Below, piece by piece: positions 1-7,751 of a DNA stretch of 64,000 nt. The translations under genes were made by a program, and so were the position numbers. The first letter of the stretch is position 1. Each line of letters opens with the position of its first letter. The notes beneath the pieces are model-generated. The model worked only from the letters and a program-made list of their open reading frames with translations. It searched no databases and was not told the DNA's origin. The stretch spans positions 4,109,501-4,173,500 of the forward strand of contig NZ_PEFF01000001.1 of assembly GCF_002754375.1 (NCBI RefSeq), given 5' to 3'. The DNA comes from Variovorax sp. 54 (lineage in GTDB: Bacteria > Pseudomonadota > Gammaproteobacteria > Burkholderiales > Burkholderiaceae_C).

Positions 1-69
1 CTGGCCCTGCAGGCGGAAGGTGCCGAGGCCGAAGGCGGGAATGGGAGCGTTGATGTTGTTCGTGGTCAT
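1..69 (-). CDS. dkgB: Aldo/keto reductase, N-terminal 23 residues (DkgB-like), cut by window edge
   Basis: Only the start of the gene is present: an ATG at 69 reads leftward off the window as MTTNNINAPIPAFGLGTFRL and three more residues. The segment IPAFGLGTFRL matches my recollection of the N-terminus of 2,5-diketo-D-gluconate reductase B, an NADPH-dependent cytoplasmic aldo/keto reductase of the TIM-barrel family. It follows the efflux gene on the same strand after about 60 bases, so the two are probably co-transcribed. The catalytic tetrad lies outside the window, so the assignment rests on this short segment and the context. Confidence 0.6.
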   Translation of the reverse strand, partial: MTTNNINAPIPAFGLGTFRLQGQ

Positions 70-129
70 GACGTGTGTTGTCCTTGTGCGTTCAAAGAAA
101 GGGAAAAGAAGAGGGGAGAAGAGAAAGGC

Positions 130-1332
130 TCAGTGCCCGACCGGCACCGGCCCCGAGGCGTGCACCGGAATGCCGGCACGGCGGTCGAGCGTGCCGCTCC
201 ACTGCGTGAGGGCCAGAGAGACGAGCACGACGAGCGCGCCGATCCAGGGCGTGTGCATCAGCCCGAGGTGCGTCACGATCAAACCGCCGGCCCAGGCCGC
301 GCCGGCAATGCCCAGGTTGAAGGCCGCGATGTTCAGGCCCGAGGCCACGTCCACCGCCTGCGGCGTGAAGCGTTCGGCCTGCTTCACCACGTACACCTGC
401 AGCCCCGGCACGTTGCCGAACGCCACCGCGCCCCACATCAGCACCGCCACCAGCGCCAGCCACTTGTGCGGCGCCGCGAAGTTGAAGACCAGCAGCACGG
501 CCGCCAGCAGCGCAAAGATGATCTTCAGCGCCGGAATCGGACCCAGCCGGTCGGCCAGCTTGCCGCCCCAGATGTTGCCCACCGCCACCGAGATGCCGTA
601 CACCAGCATCACCCAGCCCACCGCGCCGGCGCTGAAGCCCGATACGTCGGTGAGGATCGGCGCCAGGAACGTGAACGGAATGAACGAGCCGCCATAGCCG
701 ATGGCCGTCTTGGCATACACCAGCAGCAGGCGCGGCTCGGCCAGCACCTTGGCTTGTTGCGCCAGCGAGGCCGGCGGCGTGTGGCGGATGTTGCCCGGCA
801 CGAAGATCCAGCTGCCGATGAAGGCGACCACGCCCAGCGCCGACACCGCCAAAAAGGTCTCGCGCCAGCCAAAGTGCTGCCCGATGAACGTGCCCAGCGG
901 CACGCCCGTGACCAGCGCCACCGTGAGGCCCGTGAACATGATCGCGATGGCGCTCGCCGCCTTGTCCTTCGGCACCAGGCCGGTGGCAATCGTCGAGCCG
1001 ATCGAGAAGAACACCCCGTGCGCCAGCCCCGTGAGCACGCGGGCGGCAATCAGCGATTCATAGCTGGGCGCTTGCCACGCCAGCAGGTTGCCGACCGTGA
1101 ACAGCGCCATCAGCCCGAGCAGCAGCGCCTTGCGCGGCAGCTTGCCCGTGAGGGCCGTGAGCACCGGCGCGCCAATGGCAACGCCCAGCGCATAGAGGCT
1201 GACCAGCAGGCCGGCCGAGGGAAGGCCGATGCCGAGGTCGGCAGCGACGGTGGGGAGGAGGCCAACGATGACGAACTCGGTCGTTCCGATGGCGAAGGCG
1301 CTGAGGGTCAGCGCGAGTAAGGCGATTGGCAT
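130..1332 (-). CDS. MFS efflux transporter, DHA1 (AraJ/YdhP-like) family
   Basis: A 400-residue inner-membrane protein with about 12 hydrophobic segments and no signal peptide. The N-terminus (residues 1-30, including GTTEFVIVGLLP) and the loop after helix 2 (LTGKLPRKALLL) are typical of the DHA1 group containing YdhP and AraJ, which export small molecules by proton antiport. The start is supported by AAGGAG a few bases upstream on the minus strand. It lies directly before a DkgB-like reductase, an arrangement I recall as recurrent in proteobacteria. The substrate cannot be inferred. Base composition is host-like, in contrast to the island that begins immediately upstream of it. Confidence 0.85.
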   Translation of the reverse strand: MPIALLALTLSAFAIGTTEFVIVGLLPTVAADLGIGLPSAGLLVSLYALGVAIGAPVLTALTGKLPRKALLLGLMALFTVGNLLAWQAPSYESLIAARVLTGLAHGVFFSIGSTIATGLVPKDKAASAIAIMFTGLTVALVTGVPLGTFIGQHFGWRETFLAVSALGVVAFIGSWIFVPGNIRHTPPASLAQQAKVLAEPRLLLVYAKTAIGYGGSFIPFTFLAPILTDVSGFSAGAVGWVMLVYGISVAVGNIWGGKLADRLGPIPALKIIFALLAAVLLVFNFAAPHKWLALVAVLMWGAVAFGNVPGLQVYVVKQAERFTPQAVDVASGLNIAAFNLGIAGAAWAGGLIVTHLGLMHTPWIGALVVLVSLALTQWSGTLDRRAGIPVHASGPVPVGH

Positions 1333-1723
1333 GAGAGCACTCCTTGGGGGATGAGGAGGAGTGTCTTGCGGTTACCTTTGCGGATAAATGGGGGGTGGGG
1401 AAGAAGATAGTTGCCTAGCAAGCAAGAGTGCGGCTGCGACGAGAAGGAATTGCAACCCCGAAGCCTTAACGGCGTTGAATCCGCATCGAATTTTCTATTG
1501 ATGTTCGCTAGTGAGGTTCACACCCACCGAAGTCAATCGCGTCGACCGGCCAAAACACTGAAACTCAAGCCAAGGAGTAAGAGAAATCTATGCGACCTTC
1601 GTATAACATACTGCGTCGTAGACGCAGGACGGATGGGGCTCGCAAGATTCCACGAATTACTGTAGTAGCGACTGGACCAATTCGCGTATTGGAATTTATC
1701 TCTCGCCATTTTGAAAGTTACCG
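1333..1723. promoter_or_regulatory. AT-rich intergenic region at left edge of the island, with two dyads
   Basis: 391 bases without a convincing gene. The first part holds the ribosome-binding site of the leftward efflux gene, then composition drops into AT-rich DNA near 1400. Two dyad symmetries precede the methyltransferase: CTGCGTC-GTA-GACGCAG at 1611-1627, just after a possible minus-10 TATAAC (1602-1607), and CCAAT-N6-ATTGG at 1677-1692, about 30 bases before the start codon. These are possible operator sites. A short basic open frame (1590-1853) overlaps the methyltransferase start and is not called. No integrase, tRNA or att-like direct repeat was found. Confidence 0.4.
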
Positions 1724-3124
1724 ATGCCTTATTCGCGCGCGGTCAATAAAGAAAAAGAGGAGTTTCAGGCTCCGCAAATTGATGGCCTTGTCGATACGTC
1801 GTTTTTGGCAGAAGAGCTTCGACGGGAATACAGAAAATCTCACGAACCGGTAGAGGTTGAATTTAGAAAACTGGTGAATTGGGTTAGGTTAGGTGATCAA
1901 CTAACCCATCAGATACATCAGTACCCCGCAAAATTGCTCCCGCATATAGCGCATTTCTTTCTGCACGCAAGTACCTTTCGATCGGAAGGTGGAGTAGTTT
2001 TAGATCCATTTTGTGGGTCCGGGACTGTCGCACTTGAATCCTCTATAGCGAACCGGCAGGCCTATGTTAGCGACGCTAATCCAATGGCTTTGCTGATCAC
2101 AAAAGTCAAAACAACGCCGTACGACGCTGACCAGTTGGTTCTAGAAGCTGTTGCTATTGTTAAGAGAGCAAAACGCTATCGATTGGCTCCATCGATTGGC
2201 ATCGTAAATGCGGACTTGTGGTACAGCAATCCGCGCAAGCAGCAGTTAGAAATTCTCCTTCGCGCCGTCCGTGATGTTGAGGACAAATCGGCGCAGGATT
2301 TCTTCTTGATCTGCTTTTCAACAGTGGCTCGACGACTAAGTGCCGCCGACCCATCTATTTCGGTGCCAGTTAGATTAAAAACAAAAGAGAGTTTTTCGCA
2401 GGCAATAAATTTAAAAATTGTCGCACATCTAAAATGGATTTCCGATGCAGATTATCTTGAGGAATTTAGTAACGTCACCCTTGCAAATATCGACAGGGTG
2501 TTGCGCGCAAACGCCGTAAATCCAAACCGCAAGTCCGCTACTGTCGTTGGTGAAGATGCCCGTCTTCTCATGGAGCCAAAAGGAAGCGAGAGGCTGAAGT
2601 CGGCGAGTATTCCTATGGTGCTGACGTCTCCTCCATATGGAAGCGCCCAGAAATATGTGAGATCTACCAGCTTGGCGTTAAATTGGCTTGGATTGGCAGG
2701 CCCTCAAGAGCTTTCCGAGCTGGAAGCAAAATCAATCGGGCGTGAGCACGTTGCACAAAAGCGAAATGCTCTCCTGTGCTCTTTGCCTGCTAATTACGAG
2801 AGTTTTTTATCCCAAGTAAAAAAGGTAAACCCTCGAAGAGAAAAGATCTCGCGGCAATATCTTTCAGATCTTTCGGTCGCCATGTCTGAAATGATTCGGG
2901 TTGCCAAGTCTGGCGGTCATATTATTTTGATTGTCGGAAATAATGAGGTGTGCGGCATTCCTCTAACGACAGATCAATTTATCACGGATAACATGCGCAG
3001 CGCTGGTGTTGATATCGATATGCATCTTATTGATAAGATTAAATCAAGAGGACTAATGACGAAAAGAAACACCACTGCATCCGTGATTTCGCGTGAAAGC
3101 ATACTTGTATTTAAGAAGAGATAA
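1724..3124 (+). CDS. Orphan DNA methyltransferase (N4-cytosine/N6-adenine type)
   Basis: 466 residues. Sequence shows YPAKLLP (about 67-73, motif X-like), the SAM-binding loop DPFCGSGTV (94-102), an acidic residue in YVSDANP (motif II, about 117) and the catalytic TSPPYGSA (301-308). The order X-I-spacer-IV, with about 200 residues between I and IV that could hold a recognition domain, suits an alpha-like amino-methyltransferase; SPPY motifs occur in both N4C and N6A enzymes. The C-terminus ESILVFKK is typical of the fold. No restriction endonuclease lies next to it. First gene of a four-gene AT-rich operon, 8 bases before the next gene. GAAAG precedes ATG 1724 at suitable distance. Enzyme class is confident; target base and role are not. 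Confidence 0.8.
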   Translation: MPYSRAVNKEKEEFQAPQIDGLVDTSFLAEELRREYRKSHEPVEVEFRKLVNWVRLGDQLTHQIHQYPAKLLPHIAHFFLHASTFRSEGGVVLDPFCGSGTVALESSIANRQAYVSDANPMALLITKVKTTPYDADQLVLEAVAIVKRAKRYRLAPSIGIVNADLWYSNPRKQQLEILLRAVRDVEDKSAQDFFLICFSTVARRLSAADPSISVPVRLKTKESFSQAINLKIVAHLKWISDADYLEEFSNVTLANIDRVLRANAVNPNRKSATVVGEDARLLMEPKGSERLKSASIPMVLTSPPYGSAQKYVRSTSLALNWLGLAGPQELSELEAKSIGREHVAQKRNALLCSLPANYESFLSQVKKVNPRREKISRQYLSDLSVAMSEMIRVAKSGGHIILIVGNNEVCGIPLTTDQFITDNMRSAGVDIDMHLIDKIKSRGLMTKRNTTASVISRESILVFKKR

Positions 3125-3132
3125 AGTTAAGT

Positions 3133-4080
3133 ATGTATAAAGAAGAGTGTGAGGAGAAGTTGAGGAATCTTGTCATTCATGCTTGGGATGACGAAATAAA
3201 ATGGCCGCAAATTGAACAATGGGCGGAAAATTTCATTGGGACGGCATTCGATCAAGAGCGTGAGCGCGATCATGGGTTATTTGCCCTAACCCGATTCATG
3301 TATTTTGGTCGACGACTCGTTCGAGAGTTGTTGCGCTCTCTTTATCGGGATCACTTTGAAGCGCCGCTGATGCAGCGAATTCGGCGAAATTATGGGAGTG
3401 AAACGAGTGGAGCCGTGCTTCGCTCTGCATACTCATCCGAACTCGCCTCGACTCGGTTCATTGGAGTGGGGAACCCCGCAGAGAGTGGAGCCCATTTGTT
3501 GTACTTCTTTAGGCAAGTAAACCACTTGTCAAAAGAACTGTTTTCAGATATTCATGAGGCTTTTGTCGTTCGCTTAGATGAGAGCGGAAGAGAGCGCTAT
3601 GAACAGCGGAATGGTGGAGTCAGTAGATACGTTTTTTTCGATGATTTGGTCGGATCAGGTGACCAAGTTAGCCAATATTTGAAAACTTCTCTGCGAGCTA
3701 TTCGGCAAGGCACGCCGGAGGTAGAGCTTCGGTTTTTATCTCTTTTTGCCACCTCTGCCGGAATCGATCGATTGAACGAGAAACAGTTGTTTGATGGGAA
3801 GGCTTTTTGCTTATTTGAATTGGATGATTCATATAAGGCTTTCGACGCAAATAGCAGATATTTCTCAGGAGCTCCTGAGTGGTTTGTTTTGAATGACCTG
3901 CAGCAATTGGCTCGCGTTTATGGGAGCGCGCTTCAGCCTCGGCGCGCTTTGGGTTATAAAGACGGACAGCTCCTGCTCGGCTTTTCGCACAATACCCCCG
4001 ATAACACGTTGCCAATATTCTGGGATGAAGGAATTCGACACCCCTGGAGCCCTGTGTTTCAGCGGTACGATAAAAAGTAA
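3133..4080 (+). CDS. Phosphoribosyltransferase-like protein of conflict systems (PRTase-CE type)
   Basis: 315 residues, no signal peptide or membrane segment. The segment YVFFDDLVGSGDQVSQYL (about 166-183) has the hydrophobic-strand, Asp-Asp and glycine-rich turn of the PRPP-binding loop of type I phosphoribosyltransferases. The C-terminal GFSHNTPDNTLPIFW (283-297) agrees with a signature I recall for the PRTase-CE family, described from bacterial conflict systems next to ORC/CDC6-like ATPases. What the enzyme would ribosylate is unknown, and it may be a pseudo-enzyme that binds nucleotides. It sits between the methyltransferase (8-base gap) and the ATPase (8-base gap), consistent with a functional unit. 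Family placement is from memory and should be treated as probable. Confidence 0.6.
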   Translation: MYKEECEEKLRNLVIHAWDDEIKWPQIEQWAENFIGTAFDQERERDHGLFALTRFMYFGRRLVRELLRSLYRDHFEAPLMQRIRRNYGSETSGAVLRSAYSSELASTRFIGVGNPAESGAHLLYFFRQVNHLSKELFSDIHEAFVVRLDESGRERYEQRNGGVSRYVFFDDLVGSGDQVSQYLKTSLRAIRQGTPEVELRFLSLFATSAGIDRLNEKQLFDGKAFCLFELDDSYKAFDANSRYFSGAPEWFVLNDLQQLARVYGSALQPRRALGYKDGQLLLGFSHNTPDNTLPIFWDEGIRHPWSPVFQRYDKK

Positions 4081-4088
4081 TTGTCTGT

Positions 4089-6113
4089 ATGACCGAAAAC
4101 CTCAATCCATTCGCACTAATTCGAGCGTCCGACTATACGGATGCTCAGATCAACTCACTATGGGTGGAACTTGGCGCGAAGGTTATTAATGCAATTATCG
4201 AACCTCGCTCACGCGATTCCAAATATATTTTGGGTGGGAAGGGAACGGGTAAGACTCATTTGCTTAGATACCACTCGTATTCGGCGGTGCGTCTTCGAGC
4301 ACCTAAAAAGCAAGGGGTTGAAATAATTGCAGCAGCGAAGGTGCTTGCGGTATTTGTTCGTGCGGCAGGCTTTGATGCCTCACGCTTTGACCCCCCAAAG
4401 GAGTCGGCGGCCAAATGGCAACAGCTTTTTGGTGTTTATCTTGAGTTGCGCTTAGTTGAAGGCGTTCTTGATGCACTCAACGATATTAAGAAAAGTTCGC
4501 CCGATAGTTATTTCGACGACGCAGCACTTCTGCAAAGTATTTCCAGATCGGTTCATGATCCCGAGATTCTTCAATGCCAGACGCTAAGCGATTTTTCTCG
4601 GTGGGTGGACAGAGAGCGTCGTGGAATTGATGATGCCGTAAATAATTCTGCTTTTAATGGTGAGCTCAATGTGCGCGTCGCCTTTGCTATCGGCGGGTTG
4701 TGTATTCCTCTTGGACGTGCGCTCGCCGCATGGAATGAATGTTTTTTGGATGTTCCGTTAATTTATCTCGTTGACGAAATCGAGAATTTTTCGATCTCTC
4801 AGCAAGAAGTTGTTAACACGCTAATTCGATACGGCGAAGGTCAAACAACTTTTCGAATGACTGGGCGTCTGTATTCGCGGAAAACCTTATCCACCATTGC
4901 TAACGGAGAGGAGAATCGCGAAGGCTCGGAGTTTCGGACGATCGTTTTGGACGAGGTTTTGCGAAGCTATCAAAAGTATCCACAATTTGCTAGGCAATTC
5001 GTTGCAAAGCGATTGGGGATAATCGGAATCGATAATGTTGATTTCACGGGAGGCGGCTTTGATCCTAAACTTTGCTTTGAGGAAATCGATGGATCTGATT
5101 TTTATGCGAAGCCCATTGCATCGCTTGGGATAGCGGACTCAAATCCTCAATTTGTAAAGCACTTCCGTGATGCACTGTTTAGTCTTAGGGGATTTGTTGC
5201 GCTATCGGGGAGTGAAATTGATGTTGTTGTAGACGGGCTGACCGCGGCATTTCCTTTGCTGTTGCAAAAACTGAATATCTTGATTTTTTGTAAGCGATTT
5301 ACGAAAAAGTCCAAGGCGCTGGCAGTTGCGATGGAAATTAAAAACATGGGGTTGGAGTTCTTGAAAAAAGAGAGTTCCAAAAGAGACTATTACGCGACAG
5401 CGTACGGGCATTATGCGATAGATCTATTCGCACAGCTTTGTCGTGAATCTAGCAAGCTCGAGAAGCCCTTGTACGCCGGATTTGATTCCTTTGTAAAAAT
5501 GTCATCCGGAAACCCCCGGAACCTACTTGTAGTGCTTGGGCGTTTATATGAAATTGCTACCTTCAAAGGTATGCCATTCATGGGAGGCGCGATCTTGCCG
5601 ATTTCGATGCAATCTCAAGCCGCTATTGAGGCCGCAAGATTCATGTTTGAGCGGGACACAAATTACGGAAGTCAATCAGATTTAGCTCGTGAAGGTGTCT
5701 CACGACTCGCATCGCTTCTTAGGGTTGCGCGTTATGCACTGAGCATCCCGGAGGTTTCTCCATTGGCTGTGAGTTTTGCAGATTCTGATTTGACAAAACA
5801 AGCTCGAAAAATTCTCAATAGCGCCCTAAACTATTCCCTAATTTTTGAAATTCAAGAGGGACGACCAGACAGGAATAGTCAACTTCTTTTGAGAAAAATA
5901 CAACTAAACCCGGTGCTCTCTCCCAGGTGGGGGTTGCCCGTGGCAAGAAGAGGGGATTTGTCATTGACAAAAGATTTGCTTAATGCAATTTTCGATCCGG
6001 AGCTTGAGAAAGACTTTGAAGCCCTTCTGAGAACCCATTCTGCAAAATGGAATATGCCGCTAAAAGGTTCGTATTTCGACATATCGCAAAGCAATCTTTT
6101 TGAAAATGATTGA
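4089..6113 (+). CDS. ORC/CDC6-like AAA-type P-loop ATPase
   Basis: 674 residues. The N-terminal NPFALIRASDYTDAQINSLW leads into a Walker A motif GGKGTGKTH (49-57); Walker B is LIYLVDEIE (224-232); SGNPRNLL (473-480) resembles the sensor-2/lid region of ORC/CDC6 proteins, followed by a C-terminal stretch that may be winged-helix. I recall such ORC-CDC6-like ATPases beside PRTase-CE proteins in predicted conflict systems, where the ATPase would sense foreign or aberrant nucleic acid and license an effector; that role is inference. Codon use is AT-rich throughout, unlike the host genes. Its stop overlaps the start of the next gene, indicating translational coupling. Confidence 0.7.
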   Translation: MTENLNPFALIRASDYTDAQINSLWVELGAKVINAIIEPRSRDSKYILGGKGTGKTHLLRYHSYSAVRLRAPKKQGVEIIAAAKVLAVFVRAAGFDASRFDPPKESAAKWQQLFGVYLELRLVEGVLDALNDIKKSSPDSYFDDAALLQSISRSVHDPEILQCQTLSDFSRWVDRERRGIDDAVNNSAFNGELNVRVAFAIGGLCIPLGRALAAWNECFLDVPLIYLVDEIENFSISQQEVVNTLIRYGEGQTTFRMTGRLYSRKTLSTIANGEENREGSEFRTIVLDEVLRSYQKYPQFARQFVAKRLGIIGIDNVDFTGGGFDPKLCFEEIDGSDFYAKPIASLGIADSNPQFVKHFRDALFSLRGFVALSGSEIDVVVDGLTAAFPLLLQKLNILIFCKRFTKKSKALAVAMEIKNMGLEFLKKESSKRDYYATAYGHYAIDLFAQLCRESSKLEKPLYAGFDSFVKMSSGNPRNLLVVLGRLYEIATFKGMPFMGGAILPISMQSQAAIEAARFMFERDTNYGSQSDLAREGVSRLASLLRVARYALSIPEVSPLAVSFADSDLTKQARKILNSALNYSLIFEIQEGRPDRNSQLLLRKIQLNPVLSPRWGLPVARRGDLSLTKDLLNAIFDPELEKDFEALLRTHSAKWNMPLKGSYFDISQSNLFEND

Positions 6114-7068
6114 TTACGCGGTTTTTTATCGACGACCAATTCAAGTTGAGAGAATCTCCAAGGAGTTGCCTCGATTTGATATTCTCGTTTCAGCTTTTAA
6201 TTCCAGCGATAGAGTGAGTGGAGTGTTTTCTGGAATTAATTCGGTGAGGAAAATTTGGCTCATTCATCCAGAATATCAGTACCTACCAGTTGATCTTCCT
6301 GAGGGGCACGAGCTCGTTCACCCGACATCTACGGATGAAGTTGTTCAAGTCAATGCGTTGCTGGCACAAATGGGCGACCTAAATGGAAAGTCAATTTGCG
6401 TTGACATTACAGGATTTATGCGTCACGTCCTAGTATTTTTGACAGCGAAGTTTGAGAATTTGGGGTTGCATCAATTTACGGCTGTCTATTCTGAGCCACA
6501 GACATATCTAAAACAGGAGCACACTAGTTTTAGTACAACCACGTCTGGCGTCGTTCGGCCTGTGCGGGGTCTTGGTCCAAGTACGACAGGCTCGGCGAAG
6601 GAGTTTTTGATCTTGGGTGTTGGCTACGATGATCGATTGATAAGTGAAGTCGCAAACAATAAAGATGGATCGGTTGTTTTTCCTGTCTTTGCATTCCCTT
6701 CCCTAAGCCCCGATATGTATCAGCAAAGTGCAATTAGGGCAGCTGCGAGCGGGGAGGTCGCTCTCAGAAGCGATTGGGTGGGGAATAGACGATTCGCTCC
6801 GGCAAATGATCCATTTTCGACAGCCAATACACTCAGTGCAATAGTTAATGAGATTGATCGAAAGGGTGGAGCGAATAACATCTATTTGTCCCCTCTGTCA
6901 ACAAAAGTGCAAGCACTTGGATTCAGCATTTATTGGTTATTTGAGGGGCGCTCGAGAGGTGCAGTTTCGATCATCTTTCCTGAGTGTCTGACGTATTCTC
7001 GGGAAACTTCGATTGGTCTGAAGAGGCTTTGGACCTACACGGTGGAGTTGCGTCGCCCACCTGCGTGA
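6106..7068 (+). CDS. Unknown protein of the island operon, Rossmann-like N-terminal domain
   Basis: Not recognised with confidence. About 320 residues from ATG 6106, overlapping the ATPase stop by 8 bases; an in-frame TTG at 6100 is an alternative start. The first part alternates predicted strands and helices and contains ICVDITGFMRHVLVFL (about 97-112) followed by FTAVYSEP (about 124-131). The D-x-TG-x-x-R pattern, then a strand ending in YSEP, resembles what I recall of nucleotide-binding Rossmann-like domains in prokaryotic immune proteins, but no catalytic residues can be assigned. The C-terminal part (about 165-320) has no recognised domain. As the last gene of the operon it could be the effector or a ligand sensor; this is speculation from position. 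Confidence 0.5.
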   Translation: MIDYAVFYRRPIQVERISKELPRFDILVSAFNSSDRVSGVFSGINSVRKIWLIHPEYQYLPVDLPEGHELVHPTSTDEVVQVNALLAQMGDLNGKSICVDITGFMRHVLVFLTAKFENLGLHQFTAVYSEPQTYLKQEHTSFSTTTSGVVRPVRGLGPSTTGSAKEFLILGVGYDDRLISEVANNKDGSVVFPVFAFPSLSPDMYQQSAIRAAASGEVALRSDWVGNRRFAPANDPFSTANTLSAIVNEIDRKGGANNIYLSPLSTKVQALGFSIYWLFEGRSRGAVSIIFPECLTYSRETSIGLKRLWTYTVELRRPPA

Positions 7069-7140
7069 CACGTTGCTATGGATTCGGAAAATTAATTTGG
7101 CGGGCTTGCTCGCGTCGATATACTGACCCGTCGCGCAAAA

Positions 7141-7373
7141 AGCGTGACCGGGTTTGGAAGCCCGTCGAAGTTCTGCGACGAAAGCCGCAGTCACCGCAAC
7201 ATGGTCTGCGGCTTTTCTGTTTGCGCCTCCAGTTTTTGGCGGCTCGAACGGGAAGGCGCGAGCCTTGCCGGTTCTCGTCAGAGCTTCCCGGTCTTCCAAC
7301 CCGTTCGAGCTGCCGCCACCGTTTGGAAGCGGGTGCGTCGGTTGTTGCAAATCGAAGTTCTGGGAGGCCACTC
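7141..7373 (+). ncRNA. Structured leader with nested inverted repeats (phage ash/icd/C4-like region)
   Basis: A G+C-rich segment directly before a small gene. It contains CGGG...CCCG (7150-7165), a perfect 10-bp inverted repeat AAAGCCGCAG/CTGCGGCTTT (7181-7190 and 7206-7215) ending in a short T run, and a long-range pair with core CTCGAACGGG/CCCGTTCGAG (7243-7252 and 7300-7309) extended by GGCGG/CCGCC. Two overlapping short open frames through it resemble hypothetical phage-linked proteins I recall from related bacteria, which suggests a conserved nucleic-acid element rather than real proteins. Similarity to C4 antisense RNA or ash/icd leaders is a recollection, not a computed match. Confidence 0.35.
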
Positions 7374-7703
7374 ATGGCTGAATCTGCACCCGTGTTCGCG
7401 CAACCGCGCGCTTGCACCTCTTCTCTCGACTCCGCGCTACCCACGCTCGACGACCTTGCCCTGCAAGCTTGCGACGACGCCGACAGCCTCAATGGCGTGA
7501 TGCGCGCCTACACAGCGCTAGAAAAGCTCGTAGACACCAGCGCCCTGAACGACAGCGAAGAGCTCGCCCCCACCCGCACTGAACTGAGCGCCTTGCTGCG
7601 CCTGCTCAACGAAGCGTTGATGACGCGTATCGCCACCGTCAACGCAACAGCCGGCGCCGTACGCGATGCGCTGCAAGCGCAACCTTCGCTCAAGCCGGCC
7701 TAG
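7374..7703 (+). CDS. Small acidic helical protein of unknown function
   Basis: 109 residues, soluble, mostly helical by composition, with no recognised motif. ATG 7374 was chosen because GGGAGG lies 6 bases upstream (7362-7367); a longer frame opens at 6984 but runs through the structured leader and the preceding gene. Segments such as LDDLALQACDDADSLNGVM and ELSALLRLLNEALM suggest amphipathic helices. It sits immediately downstream of the inverted-repeat leader and outside the AT-rich island; its composition is host-like or intermediate. The leader-plus-small-protein arrangement resembles small phage-derived regulators, but I cannot name a family. Confidence 0.55.
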   Translation: MAESAPVFAQPRACTSSLDSALPTLDDLALQACDDADSLNGVMRAYTALEKLVDTSALNDSEELAPTRTELSALLRLLNEALMTRIATVNATAGAVRDALQAQPSLKPA

Positions 7704-7751
7704 CCACAGCGGCTGGCGTGAGGCCTCTGCATCACGACCGGCCCGCAACCC

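Noticed and set aside
1590..1853. Short basic open frame upstream of and overlapping the methyltransferase start
   Set aside because: Arginine/lysine-rich, overlaps the start of a clearly coding gene in another frame and has a poorly spaced ribosome-binding site. Kept only as part of the upstream region description.
1333..7140. tRNA gene or direct-repeat attachment sites at the island ends
   Set aside because: No tRNA-like cloverleaf and no matching direct repeats could be found at the two composition boundaries, so the mechanism of insertion is unknown.
7144..7500. Two overlapping open frames through the inverted-repeat leader (also 7154-7381)
   Set aside because: They cross perfect inverted repeats and the ribosome-binding site of the downstream gene; resemblance to phage-linked hypothetical proteins is better explained by a conserved nucleic-acid element.
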